Shown: positions 20,938 through 33,839, counted from the stretch's first letter. The stretch is DNA of 64,000 bases from Isoetes taiwanensis (GCA_021234155.1 JAJEKV010000002.1:26342617-26406616), one strand, 5' to 3'. Translations and numbers: made by a program. The notes: a model not told the origin generated them from the letters alone.

Positions 20938-22470
20938 ATGGCTCTGAAGCCTTCATCAGTTGGTATAGCGCCTCCCCCCACATCACCAAGTAGATGTCAA
21001 TATAGTATTCCAAGTATTTCAAAAGAATTTGACCTTTCAAAGAAACCACGAACTCCAACCCTTTTCCGCGGCACAAGTCCTGAGGGAATTCCAAGAAAGT
21101 TGTCCCTAGCTTACGAGAAGATACCGCCATGCATAGGGTACTTTGTACCAAGGACCGCATTGCAAACAGCCCCCTCATCATGTACCCAATATTGCCAAGG
21201 CATTGAGGAAACAGAACCAACCGCTTACCAACCTACATGACCCTAACAAGCAATGGCAAAGTCTTCTTCTCCTACAACACACCTTGGCGCTATATCTAGT
21301 ATATAGGGCGTAAAACCGTAATAGGTGAACCATCAATTCAGCCGCTAGAAGTCACACCCTTGGGCCTGCGGCCGAAGAGACCGAACGCCTCTAGCTTGAA
21401 TACGAAGAGACCATAGCGAAGCATCCCGAAGAGAGTGAAGACTCCGGCGGCGAAAGCGAGGATGACATAGAGGTGGACCCGAGGAGGAGGAGCGAAGCGG
21501 AACAAGACATCACCCAGCTTGGCGGCAAGGACCACCAGGGATTGCACAACCAATTGGGCTGGGAATAACAAGTCTAGCACCGTCATAGTCCGAAGGGCGG
21601 GGAATACTTGTTGCTAAATGACATCAAAACCTCCCGAATGCGGGGCCAGAGGCTACACGTCGATGAACTCCTTTCACCTCCCTACGGCAACCCGGATCTA
21701 GAAGACTTCATCGACCAAGAGAAACGGAAGATTTTCGGTACAAATCACGAGGCGACTACTTACACGGGACACACCATCTCGGACGCCGAAGCTTCTACGG
21801 CACTATCGAGGTATGATGTGGGAGGAACTTCCCTACGGAGGAGGAGTTTATAGCACTTCAGGCGCATGGGAATAAGGGGAAAGACAACAAGAGTACTTCA
21901 AAGGGAGTCTTCTTCCTCACAAGAAACGATAGCAAAATTCCAAGGGAGAGCCACAAACGACAAGTGTCACGACGCGCTCTTCCACGATTACAAGGAATTA
22001 GTTCAAGTACCGTGAGACCAAGATGCATCAAGGCACGAGGGGGCACCTCCCGGGGCACGTGAGGAGTACCGAGCAAAGACTCAAATATTACCTTAAAAGC
22101 CTAACAGACGGTAGAGTAATAATATTTCACAAGCGCCAGCCCCACGCGGAGAGGAAGTCAAGGCTGATGTCGGGTAGCACTTTAGGATTTGGCATGCACG
22201 CATGCGCCTATCGAAAAAGGTGGACCATGTCATTTTAGTGAAGCGGAAAACAGCCTTTGGCATCTCGACTTTGCGAGTACCCCACCTTCCGACAAGGTAG
22301 GTTGGCGATGCAGAATAAATTATACCTCCCATAGACGGGTGGAAGAGCTAGCATCCGCCATCCCAGGGGAACCGCCAAAGGGATATACTCGGGGAACTTG
22401 GGAAGTACAGTGGTACAGCCCAAGTAAAGAAGTTTCGAGGACAACCCGCCTTCACCGGCGATTTCAAGAC
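20938..22470 (+). pseudogene. Second extra ORF of the chromovirus, unrecognised, in several frames
   Basis: An open frame from ATG 20938 gives 100 codons (MALKPSSVGIAPPPTSPSR...), rich in Ser, Pro and Thr. Further pieces in other frames follow: an acidic EDSGGESEDDIEVDPRRRS at about 21430-21495, VDELLSPPYGNPDLEDFIDQ at 21659-21718, then FHDYKELVQV near 21980 and a basic stretch to about 22470. I do not recognise a family. A histone partner or chaperone role was considered because of the acidic tract and the H3-like neighbour, but no fold supports it. Position between module 4 and gag, on the same strand with its own promoter, indicates a second accessory gene of the element. Confidence 0.5.
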
Positions 22471-22759
22471 TAGTCCGGACTCTTGATCCCTGGAGACTTT
22501 TTTGTATCCGAAATATTATATGATATATGAATATAAATCCTATTGCACTTTAAATGTTTTGTTGATGTATTTTGCCCCACAATTATACCAACAAGCATAA
22601 TCAATGCAAGAGAACAAAGGAACTAATCATATAACCATGAATTGCTTGTGCATGCAGCTAGAGGCCTAAACGCTAGGGGAAACGACAAAACCCGCGAGAT
22701 CTTATAGAAGAGCAAACCCCACCCGCATCACCACCCCCAAAGGAACCTATTTGAAGATA

Positions 22760-23600
22760 TGGAACCCATGACCCCGGAGGAGGAGATAGCCCGGATGAGG
22801 ACGGACTGGAGCAGATAAAGGCATTACCGTCCGCATAGCGTGAGTGGGTCTTGGCAACGCCGCTTGCCGCAAGCATCAGCTCGGAGGGCAGGAAAAGACA
22901 AGAAGAGGAGCAAGAGAAGGAGATCCTCCAGCCCGGAATCTTCCGACTCAAGCTCAGACTCAGACTCCGACTCCGAGGAAGAGGAAGAACAGGCTCAGGA
23001 ACGAACAGATGGAAGGCAGAGGAACACCCCAGATGGACGACAAAGAGACACCAGGGCCTCTGACTACCAGAAGAAGGTAGATTCCGCACTGGGCAATGTA
23101 TGGAAGGCCCGGAAACTGGAACAGTTCTCAGGGGAGAACAGGTCAGGATTGGAAGCAGAGGCATGGCTGGACGAAATGAGCGAGTACGGAAACGCTTATA
23201 GCATGAAAGATAAAGACAAAGGCAGAGTTGCAACAGCCAACTTGAAAGGAGCCGCACGGATTTGGTGGAAGGGTTATGCAAAGGCACACGGCTTGAGCAG
23301 GGATGCTTGTAAGTTCAAGAAGTTTGCAAAAGCCTTCAAGCGCCATTACGTCCCAAGGGAACATAAGTCCAAAGATGATGCAAAGTTTTTTACAAAGCGG
23401 CAAGGCAACAAATCAAATCAGTAAATATACTGCAGGAATTCATGAGGCTAAGGCCAGTATGTGCCGGGTTGGGAGAGAAGCATGCAAAGAGAAAGCTATA
23501 TTGAGGGGCTGAATGAGGAGATCCGCAAGCTTGTGAGGGCAATAAACCCTAGGACAAGATTGTCAAGCGGAATCCAAGGCTATAAGCTTGCAGGGTCGAC
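22760..23600 (+). pseudogene. Chromovirus gag
   Basis: The main frame is 22840-23424. It has a Ser/Asp/Glu-rich N-terminal segment and then the capsid-type block from SDYQKKVDSALGNVWKARK through AEAWLDEM and GAARIWWKGYAK to FAKAFKRHYVP. The same blocks occur in the second element (33896-34561), which confirms the frame. A frame break at about 23400 separates the C-terminal part (EEIRKLVRAINPRT near 23520). The zinc-knuckle region (about 23840-23890) is scrambled relative to the second element's CFRCFQPGHRTHNC. Gag forms the virus-like particle. A pyrimidine-rich stretch ending TGCATGCAG (about 22649-22657) just upstream could be a splice acceptor that lets gag be made from an RNA skipping the two extra genes. 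Confidence 0.8.
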
Positions 23601-23889
23601 CTCGCAATAGCCCGAAGCGCCAGCAGCGGTACTTCGGGGATAAAGGCAAGGCGACGGAAGCTATAGCCCCCTGTGGCAGCAGGTCCCAGGTCGGCTAGAG
23701 CCCCATATGGTGGGAACCGAGGGAACAAAGCAGGAGAAGAAGCGGTGTCCCTTCAAGGACAAAGCGGGGGGGTCAAACTACTCCAAAGCGGTCGATCCTT
23801 TTGCGGCAATGCCCAAGGAAAAGAGGCAGGGAGTGCATAGAAAAGCAATCGTGCCCCTGTGCTTCGGCCCAAAGCCATAGGGCAAAGAA

Positions 23890-26800
23890 CCGCCCCCGTC
23901 ATGAGTGCAGCTCTAGCGGAGTTGGGAGATTGGGACGCCTCCGTCGACGATGACGCTAAGAGGCCCGCGACTACATTCTGGGTGAGTGTCATATCTTTGC
24001 CGCAATAGATACTGAGCAAGCAGAGAGCCAAGATAAGGTAATCTCCACGGTAGGGAAGGCCAAGGCCAAGTCCTTCATAGTCTTGATAGACTTGAAGTAG
24101 CCATAACTTTGCATCCCCGAAATGGTTCAAATGTTGAAGTTGAAGCCGCTAAAGTCAAAGCCAAGACCCGTTGTCTTAGCAAGTGGTGCGCATAAGCAGC
24201 GCGGGCAAGAGAATTAACCGACATCGACTTGCCGTGGGATTAATATCCGGATGGGGCGTAAGGTAGTGGTCATTGGCAAGTATGACTTGATCATAGGAAT
24301 GGAGTACCTTGGGCCAGCAGGGCCATTATCGACTATTGGAAAGCGGAAGGTGACCTTCCCAACGCCGGCGGCAAGATCATTGAGATAACGTAAGGAAGTT
24401 GTCCCCATCATGCGATGTATGTCTTCTAAACTACAATTCAAGTGCATCAAGAGTGAGCAAGTGGCATACATCTTCAAGCTTGAGATTAGTGAGCGAACCG
24501 GAAGGAAGCAAAGAAGACAAGGTGCTTTCGACAAGTTGCCGAAACAAGTAGCTAAGCTGATCACGGAGTTCCATGATCTCTTTCGGATGAGATCAAGCAG
24601 CTCCCTCCATATAGGGGAGTTGAGTGCGAGAAATTGCACTTTCGAACCAGAACAAAGCCAACGAGCAAGGCTCCATATAGAATGACAACGCAGGAATTGC
24701 TCGGAGCTAAAGAAGCGTTGCGGAGTCGCTGACCTAGGTTTTATTAGACCTAGTGTTTTACGCCATTTGGGCGCCCATTCTCTTTGTTAAGAAGAAGGAT
24801 GGCGATCTAAGGATGTGCATAGACTATAGGCGGATTGAACAAGCACACCATTAAGAACAAATATGCGCTCCAAGATCGGGGGCGACTTGATGGATCGCCT
24901 TCAAGGTGCAAAAGATCTTCTCAAAATCGACTTAAGGTCAGGTTATCATCAGATCGGGATAAAGGAAGAAGATATCCATAAGACCGCCTTCGAAGCGGTA
25001 TGGGCATTATGAGTTCACGGTAATGCCTTTCGGCTTATCAAATGCCCCCGCGCGTTTATGAGGCTCATGAACGATATCTTGAGGGAGTTCCCGGACACCT
25101 TTGTGATTGTTTTCTTTGATGACATTTTGGTGTATAGCGTATCCCTTGAAGAGCACGCATTAAACACTTGAGAAAAGTCTTTGGAGAAGTTGAAGAGGCA
25201 CCAGTTGTTATGCATAGTTATGAGGGCGCCACTTGGCGAACCGGTGAAGGTGGAGTATCTAGGTCATGTGATCTCGCAGAAGGCATCTCGACGGATCCCC
25301 GTTAAAGATTGGCGGCATTATTCGCTGGCCGGGCCTCAAGAATGTGCACGAGGTCGGAAGGTTTCGGCCTAGCAGGGTACTACAGAAGTTCAGAAGAACT
25401 TTGCCAAGATAGCAGCCCCAAGGTCGGACTTGACGCTGGGCTAAGAAAGTGAAAGATTGGGCAGAGCATTGGCACAAGAAAGCCCAAGCGGTTTGAATTG
25501 TTGAAGGAAGCTTTAACAAATAGCCCCGCCTTAACTCCCCGCCGATCTTGAAAAGATAAGCTTGTAGCAACAGACGCGAAAAGATAGATAGCTAAGGTGT
25601 GCGCATGCAAGAAGAATGCAGTGGTAGCGTGATGATTCCGCGAAGATGAACGACGCCAGACGCCGCAACCCCACGCACGCATCGAAATTGCTTGCGGTTG
25701 GTCGGCATTAAGAATATGGAGGCACTACCTTTTGGGAAGGAAGTTCCGGTTGGATCTGAACCACGAGCCTCCAATATGTATTCACTTAACCACACCTTAA
25801 TGGAGGCGTGAGATGGATGGAGTTCCTCGAAGAATACGACTTTGTTATAGTCTACAAGCGGGGGAAGCTCAATGTGGTAGCGGATGCACTTTCAAGGCAT
25901 CCCCCGACAACTAGAGTGCATTACAAATGCAATTTCGGCGATATATCCGGCGACTTGTTAAGAGGATTGAAGAGTCCTTGCCAATGGATGTGGATTTCGA
26001 GGGAAGTATGGGCAAGCCTTTCTAAGGAGGCTAGAAACAGATAAAGAGGGGAGGCCTTCAAGCATTATAAGAAGGAAGGCAACTGTTATACCATAAGAAC
26101 AAGTTGTGCGTGCAGAATCATCGGGTGTAAGGAAATTGATCCTCCCACGACACGCTATGAACAGCCCAATAAGTAGGCCATCGGGATTCATGAAAACATA
26201 TTTCAAAGTCTGCAGCTATTATTGGCCGTGAATGAAGAAGCAAATAGCTCGCTACATCAAAGGAATGTCGGCTATGCCGGACGAAGAAAGCAGCCCAATT
26301 CCGGGGGCATTAGAGCCATTAGCGGTGCCAAACGCTAAGTGGGAGGTATCGGCATGGACTTCATCACAGGACTCCCAAGGGCAGCAAGAGGAAGGATGCT
26401 TTGATGGTAGTGGTCGACAAGTTGTCTAAGATGGCACATTTTGTGCCTTGCGGGAACCGCTGAGATCTGACCATGGATCTGACAAAGCTCTTCACCAAAG
26501 AGATCTTCAGGGCTTCATGGCATGCCAAGGGAGATCATCTCCGGCGGGGATCCGAAGTTCATGGCGCCTTTTGGCAAGACCTCTTTCGACAATTCCAGGC
26601 GAAGCTATCCATGAGCACGGCATACCATCCTCGGAGACGGATGGCCGACGGTGGAGGCGGACCAACAGGATTTTAGAGGACATGCTACGAAACTATGTCC
26701 GGAATAAGCAAAGTATGTGGGAAGAATTTATTCACTTGGTGGAGTTTGCATACAATAGCACCAAAGCGGGGAATCATCCCAAATGTCGCCCGTTTATGAT

Positions 26801-27420
26801 CAATTACGGGCTATCGATTATACCTAACTCGGATACTTGGCACAACCCAGGTGTCAAAAGTGGAAGTTTCGCAGCCGAGATGTTGGCCGATATCACAGGC
26901 AACTTGTGGAAGAAGTTCGAGGTTATCCCACGGCGGCAAAATTCGTCGAAGAGCATCGCCGACAAGCATCGAATGCGATAAGAGAGTTCAAAGTTGAGAT
27001 GATGTTTGGCTCAAGATCAAGGTGAAGCAGGCGGCTTCGGGGATCGGCAATTGCAAGAAGTTGCTCCAAGGTGGGCTGGACCTTTTGAGAATAGTCAAGA
27101 GAGTAGGTAATCAATCCTACAAGCTAGATTTGCCAACACACCTAAAGATTCATAAGGTCTTCCGCGTGAGTTTGTTGAAGAAGCATACTCCAAATCCGCA
27201 CGGTCTTGGATTATAACGCGTTGTTGGAAATGACCGAGGAGCAACCGGAGATAGTTCCGCATTGATTCTTGATAAAGCTTTCAAGAAAACGAGGAGATCG
27301 GGGTATTCCTCCAATTATTTGGTCAAGTGGAAACACTTACCGTGGAAGACGCGACGTGGGTATTTAAGAAAGATTTAGTAAAGCAAAGATCCACGGTTTA
27401 TGGAGCAATGGGGCGGGCAA
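23890..27420 (+). pseudogene. Chromovirus pol (protease, RT, RNase H, integrase) with chromodomain
   Basis: Domains lie in order, scattered over frames. Protease flap region KYDLIIGMEYL is at about 24270-24310. RT is at about 24760-25140 with [36 protein letters not shown] and the catalytic VFFDDILVYS. RNase H tail RWMEFLEEYDFVIVYKR and NVVADALSRHPP is at 25809-25905. Integrase zinc-binding remnants lie at 26150-26290. The integrase core has FRQFQAKLSMSTAYHP and YVRNKQSMWEEFIHLVEFAYNST (about 26580-26765), and the C-terminal HLKIHKVFRVSLLKKH is at about 27136-27186. The chromodomain NYLVKWKHLP is near 27315-27350. Most interruptions fall at sites where related copies have CAG or CTG. Confidence 0.85.
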
Positions 27421-28309
27421 GGTCATCTCCAAAGAAATCGGCTCGGCATGTCGATTTGTGTAGGTTAATTCTTGTGTAGTAAGATTAATCTACGCATGCA
27501 ACCTATGCTTAGTATGGGTCGCATGCGTTGTTACCGGCGATGGGACCACTACGGTGATCTCTAGGGCGTGGTGTAATGTCAATGTAGGCATGACCGGCGT
27601 TTCCCTTGGGCGAAAGTGGAAGGTAGATTAGAAAGTCTACTTCTCCCCATAATTTGAAGTAGACGACCTCTAGAAAGGAGGTCATGAAGGAATGCATTGA
27701 TAGGGAAAGCACCTTTAGCCCCATATATGCTTTGATAGGAGGAATCTATCCTTCCCCCACGCCAGAAGGATATCCTCCACCATGGGCAACTAGAGGTGTA
27801 GGCATGAGCATATAGGCATATATTTGTCTCCCGCCCATAATGGAAGATTCACCCTCTTCCTACCGGAGATTAGCCATGCATCCATGTAGATAGGTGGGGT
27901 GGTCACCATATAACCAAAATTTTAATTAATAACTAAATGGTACTAACGTGGTGTCGACCTGCTGCCAAAGAGAGCTCCGGGAGGGCAAGGAGGTTCAGAC
28001 TCACGAAGACTTGCAACACAAATTTTGTTGGAATGTGTTGCAAGGAATGAAGAGTACCTCTGACGTTAATTCTAAATTTTGATAAACTTAATTGTAATGT
28101 TAAGTGAATTTTGGAGTAACTGCTTAGTAATGTTGTGAATTGATAAGTTATGTTATAATACAACAATGTGATAATGTCATAAAAATATTACCTTAAGGTA
28201 ATTTTAATAAATGTGTAGGAATTATAGTAGCGATCGTGGGGTATCAAGTTGTTGCGGTCGGGTTGATCCCAAGGTGGGGAGACCCACGATCTGCCGGGAC
28301 ATCATTTCA
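27421..28309 (+). other. 3' untranslated internal region of the chromovirus
   Basis: AT-rich, with no open frame resembling a known protein. It lies between the chromodomain and the purine tract. Confidence 0.6.
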
Positions 28310-28321
28310 AGGTGGGGAGAA
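28310..28321 (+). promoter_or_regulatory. Polypurine tract
   Basis: AAGGTGGGGAGAA directly precedes the TGTGGCG start of the 3' LTR. A second, similar tract is at about 28270-28281. Confidence 0.75.
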
Positions 28322-29995
28322 TGTGGCGTTCCAAAGCCACGATAATGCCCGGGGGCGTATACCGCATCTTTGCCTCGTCACGCCGTACCGCACCCCCCGG
28401 TGGCGATAATGCGCTGGCGTGTAGCCAGTGGAGTAGCCCTAGGGGCAACTTGCCGAAATATGTGCAACTATTAATGTGCACATTTTCCAATGTACACATT
28501 AATGTGGGCACACATTTCCAAGTGGACACTTCATGCCAAGTGGGCCACACCCATAGGTGCAATTAATGTGCACATTTTCCAATGTACACATTAATGTGGG
28601 CACACATTTCCATGTGTGCACATTTGGCCACCCTAGCCCTTAAAGGCAAAGTGGGCCCATTTCCAATTATCCCACATGCCAAAAGGGGATAATTGGAAAC
28701 CCTAGCCAACTCCCTTGTCTATATAGGGGTAGGAAACCCTAACTAGCCCAATTTTCGATTTTTGGGCTTGAACTTCTGTTTTGGTCAGCCTCAGCGACCA
28801 AAACCGCATCCCGCACTTCGACTAGGGAGAGTTGCATCCTTAGTTTCTCTAGATTCGAAAGTTTCAGCAGGATGGTCGAGCTTTCGGTCGGGAGGAGCCC
28901 CTCAAGGATCGGTATTTGGCCAATTAGATAGTCTAAACCCTATTTTAGTCATTGAATCAGTAGGTTTAGCCTATTAGATTGACCATAGCAGCCCTTAGAT
29001 CTCTAGACAGCAGATTCTAACTAAAGAACCTAACTCTATGTTGTAGGTTAGATCTTGTTCTTTAGTTCTTCTGTGATGTATATGGATGATGTATCTCTAT
29101 GAACTCCTTGTATTGGGAAGGGGGGTAGAGACCTAAAGCTTTGTAGTTGATGCTCCTAGAGTAGCCTCTCTAGCACACTGTAGTTTCGGCCTGTGCGCAA
29201 GAGCCACACCGGGATGTGGGTGAAGGGGCCAGACTGGCTGAGAAGGAGGTTCATGTCCTGACTCATGAACGGTTCCTCTGGTGTGTAAGGCCTACCGGGA
29301 ACCATTGTGGCTAGGTCCAATGGCTTGCCACTGCGTGCGGGCAAGGCATGGGCTCGACACCCGTGGGGTGGTGTTCACCTTCCAGTGGGTTCAGTCGAAT
29401 ACGGGCAGTGGCCCTCTAGCCACCTTGAGTCAGCATGTAGATCTCTGGAGGGAGTGATCCCTACCTGCCCCATCGGAACTGGGAAGATGAGCCCAGGAGT
29501 AGCCCTCTTGGCTATGCATCCGGCGGGCTACAGTCAGGTCCCGACACTTTTCAGACCACTCTGCAAAGTGTGCACAGGAGGGGCGGATGGAGTGGACAAC
29601 CCTAAGCCATGTTCATCGCCCACCAAATCCATTGCCATGAATGCATGCGCAATGAACTCTGGAGACCCAAGCCGTCAGTCATCCCTTGAGTCTGAGCCTT
29701 GGGTAGGATTTCCTATGTGCAGTGCTGATCTTTGTCTATGCAGATATGTGGAGGACCATCCTTCGTGATGGTCATATGATGTTGATGTATGTGCTACTGA
29801 CATGTATGTTTACGCTTCCGCAGCTAGGTAGGCCCTGAGGGAGACGGGGTGCAATGACCCTTCCACTCTTCCCACTGGAACCCGTCACGGTTGCAGTGTC
29901 ATGTGGAGGGCCCTGTATTAGCATGGAGCTGGTATGGGGGATGAACTCCTGTTTGTATACGGTGAGTGCACCGTATACGAGTAGGGGACGTCACA
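28322..29995 (+). repeat. 3' LTR of the chromovirus
   Basis: TGTGGCGTTCC to GACGTCACA, 1674 bases, collinear with the 5' LTR. Differences are concentrated at CAG/CTG trinucleotides. It is followed by the ACGAA target duplication at 29996-30000. Confidence 0.92.
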
Positions 29996-32900
29996 ACGAA
30001 CGTATCAATTCCTCGGGTCCATCCGCGCCAATGGATTACCTCATTACTCCACTGGAAAATGCACAGCTCATCGATTCAAAAGGGAAAATGTCAGTTCTTG
30101 ATGAAGCAAGTTCTTCAGTTCTTGCATGCGGTCAGTACAGTGCGTTGATACTTTCACATCTTTTTTATTGTATTTTGACTTGTGCGTCAAACTGAAATAT
30201 CATTGGCCAATCTGTAGAGCCCACTTGCTACAAGTCAAAATAGGAATGTAATGAATTGAAATTTGAAATGTGAAGTACACACATAGTGTAACCCTTACAG
30301 TTGCAATTGATGGCGAATATTATTTTTTATTTCTCATTACAAATTTCTTTATTCTTTTCATTTTTTTTTTTTTCCTTGACAGATAATTGAGAGATAATCT
30401 CATACATACATGTACTTGAGATAATTTATCAAATGTTGTAGTTCATGAACGCTGAGATCAATCTCATCGATTAGAACAATGTAATGTGTTGGTCTAGTTA
30501 TTCCCTACAGGTGCATGTATACTCATATTACTCATATCTGCTAGTGTCGCTCGTGTAGCTCCATTTGCGAAATAGCGATGTCGCACCATTTACCTTTAAA
30601 TGGCGCAGCTTCGTCGCGGCATTTACCTGTAAACGGCCCATTTTCCTTTGCCTGGTAACTGACGCAACTGGTCGATGTTGCTTCAAACGGCGCAGCTGCT
30701 CCACAATACAATAAGATTTATTCAAATTGAATTATTCAACATATTTCATGTGTCTCTTATGCTTTCTAATAGTGATATATGTTCAGATTCAATTATGAAA
30801 CTATCATATTGATGTAGTGGTAAACTAAATAATGACCCATAGGCATATGTGAACGCAGGATATGCCCATAGTAGCAATCTTGCTATCATTTTTTTGTATG
30901 CCAATCACAATTAGGTAGAAATAATCAATCATACGTGTGCAACTATCTGTGGTTCCTTCCCGTTCAATCCATAATCTTCCCCACATTTATGGTCATAATC
31001 TTTTAGGGTAAGGTTTTCAAGACAAACATGATTACGTCTCTGTTTATGATGATAACCTTCTAAGATAAGGTTTGCAAAACAACAATGCTTAGGTCTATAA
31101 AATAACTTCACTATTTAGACATAAGAAGTATTATCGTTCCCCCTAGCCATTTCTTTCAATCTTATCTTGCTTTTCCTTCTAAGTTTCTTTACGATTTAAG
31201 GGGCCTAGGTCGCCCAGACTCAAGGAGCTTAAATTTGTGGATTTAATCCCGTTTTTGATATATGAGATAAGAGCTACATAACCTAAGATGTTGTCCCAAC
31301 TTTTTTTGAGGCATCTTTTGAGACACACCATGATCTACTTGAGTCTCATCAAGAACTATATACTGCCATATTCTTACCTTCAACAAAAAAGAGTATTCCA
31401 AAATTATAGCTGTACACTTTAACATCTACAACCTTAAAGCAAAAAATACAGAGGCCAGCAGCATGCAAGTGTCAGCGACAACAACACCATTGCAGTTGTG
31501 GACTACACAAAGGTAGATGAACAATGAATTGTTCCTTAACTACTTCATAAAAAAAAAAAAGGCAGCACCAAAGAAAGTCACATACAATACATATGGCATC
31601 TGGAAAATAGATGCCATCCTACCAGTTACATGCTGCTAAAAACCAATGTTAAAATCCAGGAACACATCATTCCTAAGAATGAATCACAAGGCAAAGGATG
31701 GGGTGATATGATTTCTCACATTGAAACAAAACAAAAAGGATCTGCAGATGGCAGTTCTCACAAGAAAACAAAATAAAAGTGATGGGATAAAAGTGTTTCT
31801 GATAATGATGTAACAGAAATAGGAACTCATGATACAAATGACCGACGCAACTACAATATGCCTGTAGCGTTTGTGTTGCTTTACATCAAATACAATATGG
31901 TTGTGAAGATTGTGTTCCTTTCTTCTTCTTCTATATTTGAATACCTATATAATAAACTGCACTTTGGCAAAAACCAAATTGGGAAGACTGTTGAAGCACA
32001 CCATGCAAAGTTCATAGAAGATAAACTCCACAGAATATTTTCTGTTTCCTGCACAGTAGTAAAATTCGACCTTAGATTGCTTATGCTATTTTATATACTG
32101 TAAAATTTGACCACCGACAGTTGAATAGTTTTATTGATTTTGAAGATAAATTGCATCAAAAATTATCTACGTATACACAAAATTAGACTCTTCAAAAAGA
32201 TAAGTAGTAAATTGTATTACTTCCTGTGATTACAAAGTATGAACAGTCAGTATATAGTCATGTTAATAGTTATAAGTGGAAAACTCACAGAGGCAACAAA
32301 ATATCTATTAGATAAAAGTAAATATTCAGAACTTCTTCTAGTCATGCTGTGATCTTCATTGTCCATTCAAGCTCACCTACGACTCGGAATTCCAATGTAT
32401 CACCAACTTTAAGAGAATAGTGGCTGACTAGCAGATCCCAATTATGACTCAAACAATATCGACTATGATAGTTGAGTAAATAAAATATCCAATTATGCCT
32501 AATGAGGCATTCAAAATTTAGCAAAGCCTAAGTTTATAGTAAAGTGGGAAACAAAAGGATATTACAAGGTTCATTATTACATGGAAAATCTGTACTTGTG
32601 ATCTTTGTTGAAGGTACATATTTGATAGCAAAGATTTTATTAGCGCTACGATGTAATAAAACATCTTATTGGGTGTTCGACTAGTCTCCGTAATACTTCA
32701 GCAAACCAAATCTTATTCCCAAGCAGAACTCAATGCTTTATCTAGTCAATTAACTGCCTTTCACATGTTTCAAAGGCAAATCTTTCTGGAATACTTTAAT
32801 GTCTTTGAAAATCTGTCTACTATAAGTCATACATATAAATCTTCCTGTTTCTTAACTATACCTACTTTTTTCTATGTCCACGTTTGTAGGGGTCAGCTTT

Positions 32901-33839
32901 GTGTAGTTTTGAAATATTATTTCGTAGCATCACAAACTATTATACAATTTCAAGAATTGCGAAATTACTTCTCGAAGTTCAAGTGTAACATGTGGAAATG
33001 AACGTGAGATATCCTCTATTACCAATGTACTAATTGCAGGCATCTCATGAGATAATGTATTAAATAACATCTTATGGGAATCTATATGTAATTTGAACAT
33101 TTTCACCCTTTTGTATCGAGATAATTATATCAAATTACTCTTCCTTCATGGCAACGGTTTTTCCCCAGTGGGGTTTTTTAATCCGGGCCATGGTGCTCAC
33201 GGGCTTCGGCCCATGCAATGTATTTTTTGTTTTCTTTGTACTTGTGGTCGCATGTCCTCCGTGACGCTGCCTTTGTGGTGCGACGTAAAAATATACTTCC
33301 TTCCTTCCTTCCTTCCTTATAAACATCTTCTTTATATTCATAGCCATCCATTACTATTACATGCAAAGTCAAATATTTGGTCCAAAAATATTTCTATTTA
33401 ATAACTCAGTCCATTAAATTTAAACGAGTCAGAAAAGAGAAATCTTCATGGCAAAATGAGAACATCTCTAAGAGAAATGTTCTTATAGAGTACCCAAGAT
33501 CTGTAAATTATGAACTGCTCCTACATGATGTTAAGGCAATTCATATATATTCATTCTAACTAACATAACCAGATCTGGAACCTTGAACATTCCCACCAAA
33601 AATAAGTCTAAGGAAAATTTATTCGTACAATACACAATTCATTTTGCACAGACCTTAAATAACAAGGGACTTGTATAAATGTATAACTCTTATATATTAA
33701 TTGCTATAAATTGTCCTTGACTTATAAGTGGAGTTTTGATATGATTTCTTTTATATCTAACAATAAGTGACTTGTAAATAAGGATGAATAATGTATAACC
33801 TAAGTAACAAGCATTGATGACCGATACTTGCAGCCAGGA
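29996..33839. other. AT-rich stretch between the two chromoviruses
   Basis: No gene could be supported. Repeat R copy 3 is at 30340-30734. Around 31630-31850 a lysine-rich frame is open apart from two stops, unassigned. At 33160-33320 there is a GC-richer block (CCCCAGTGGGG hairpin) ending in (TTCC)n, possibly the tail of a short retroelement. Confidence 0.45.
30340..30734. repeat. Dispersed repeat R, copy 3
   Basis: Same ends and order as copy 1 (15600-15996), and less altered at CAG/CTG sites. Confidence 0.75.

Larger units (their letters stand above)
16590..29995 (+). mobile_element. Complete Ty3/gypsy chromovirus carrying an H3-like gene
   Basis: A 13.4-kb LTR retrotransposon flanked by the 5-bp target duplication ACGAA (16585-16589 and 29996-30000). 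Both LTRs start TGTG and end CACA. A primer-binding site follows the 5' LTR and a purine tract precedes the 3' LTR. The order inside is three palindromic modules, an H3-like ORF, a fourth module, an unrecognised second ORF, gag, protease, RT, RNase H, integrase and a chromodomain. The coding parts are in many frames. Because the two LTRs themselves differ mainly at CAG/CTG sites, much of the damage may be base-calling error. The length well exceeds that of a usual chromovirus because of the long LTRs and the extra 5' genes. Confidence 0.93.

Noticed and set aside
22673-23287. 204-codon minus-strand ORF opposite gag
   Set aside because: The plus strand carries conserved gag blocks that recur in the second element. 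The minus frame is a shadow.
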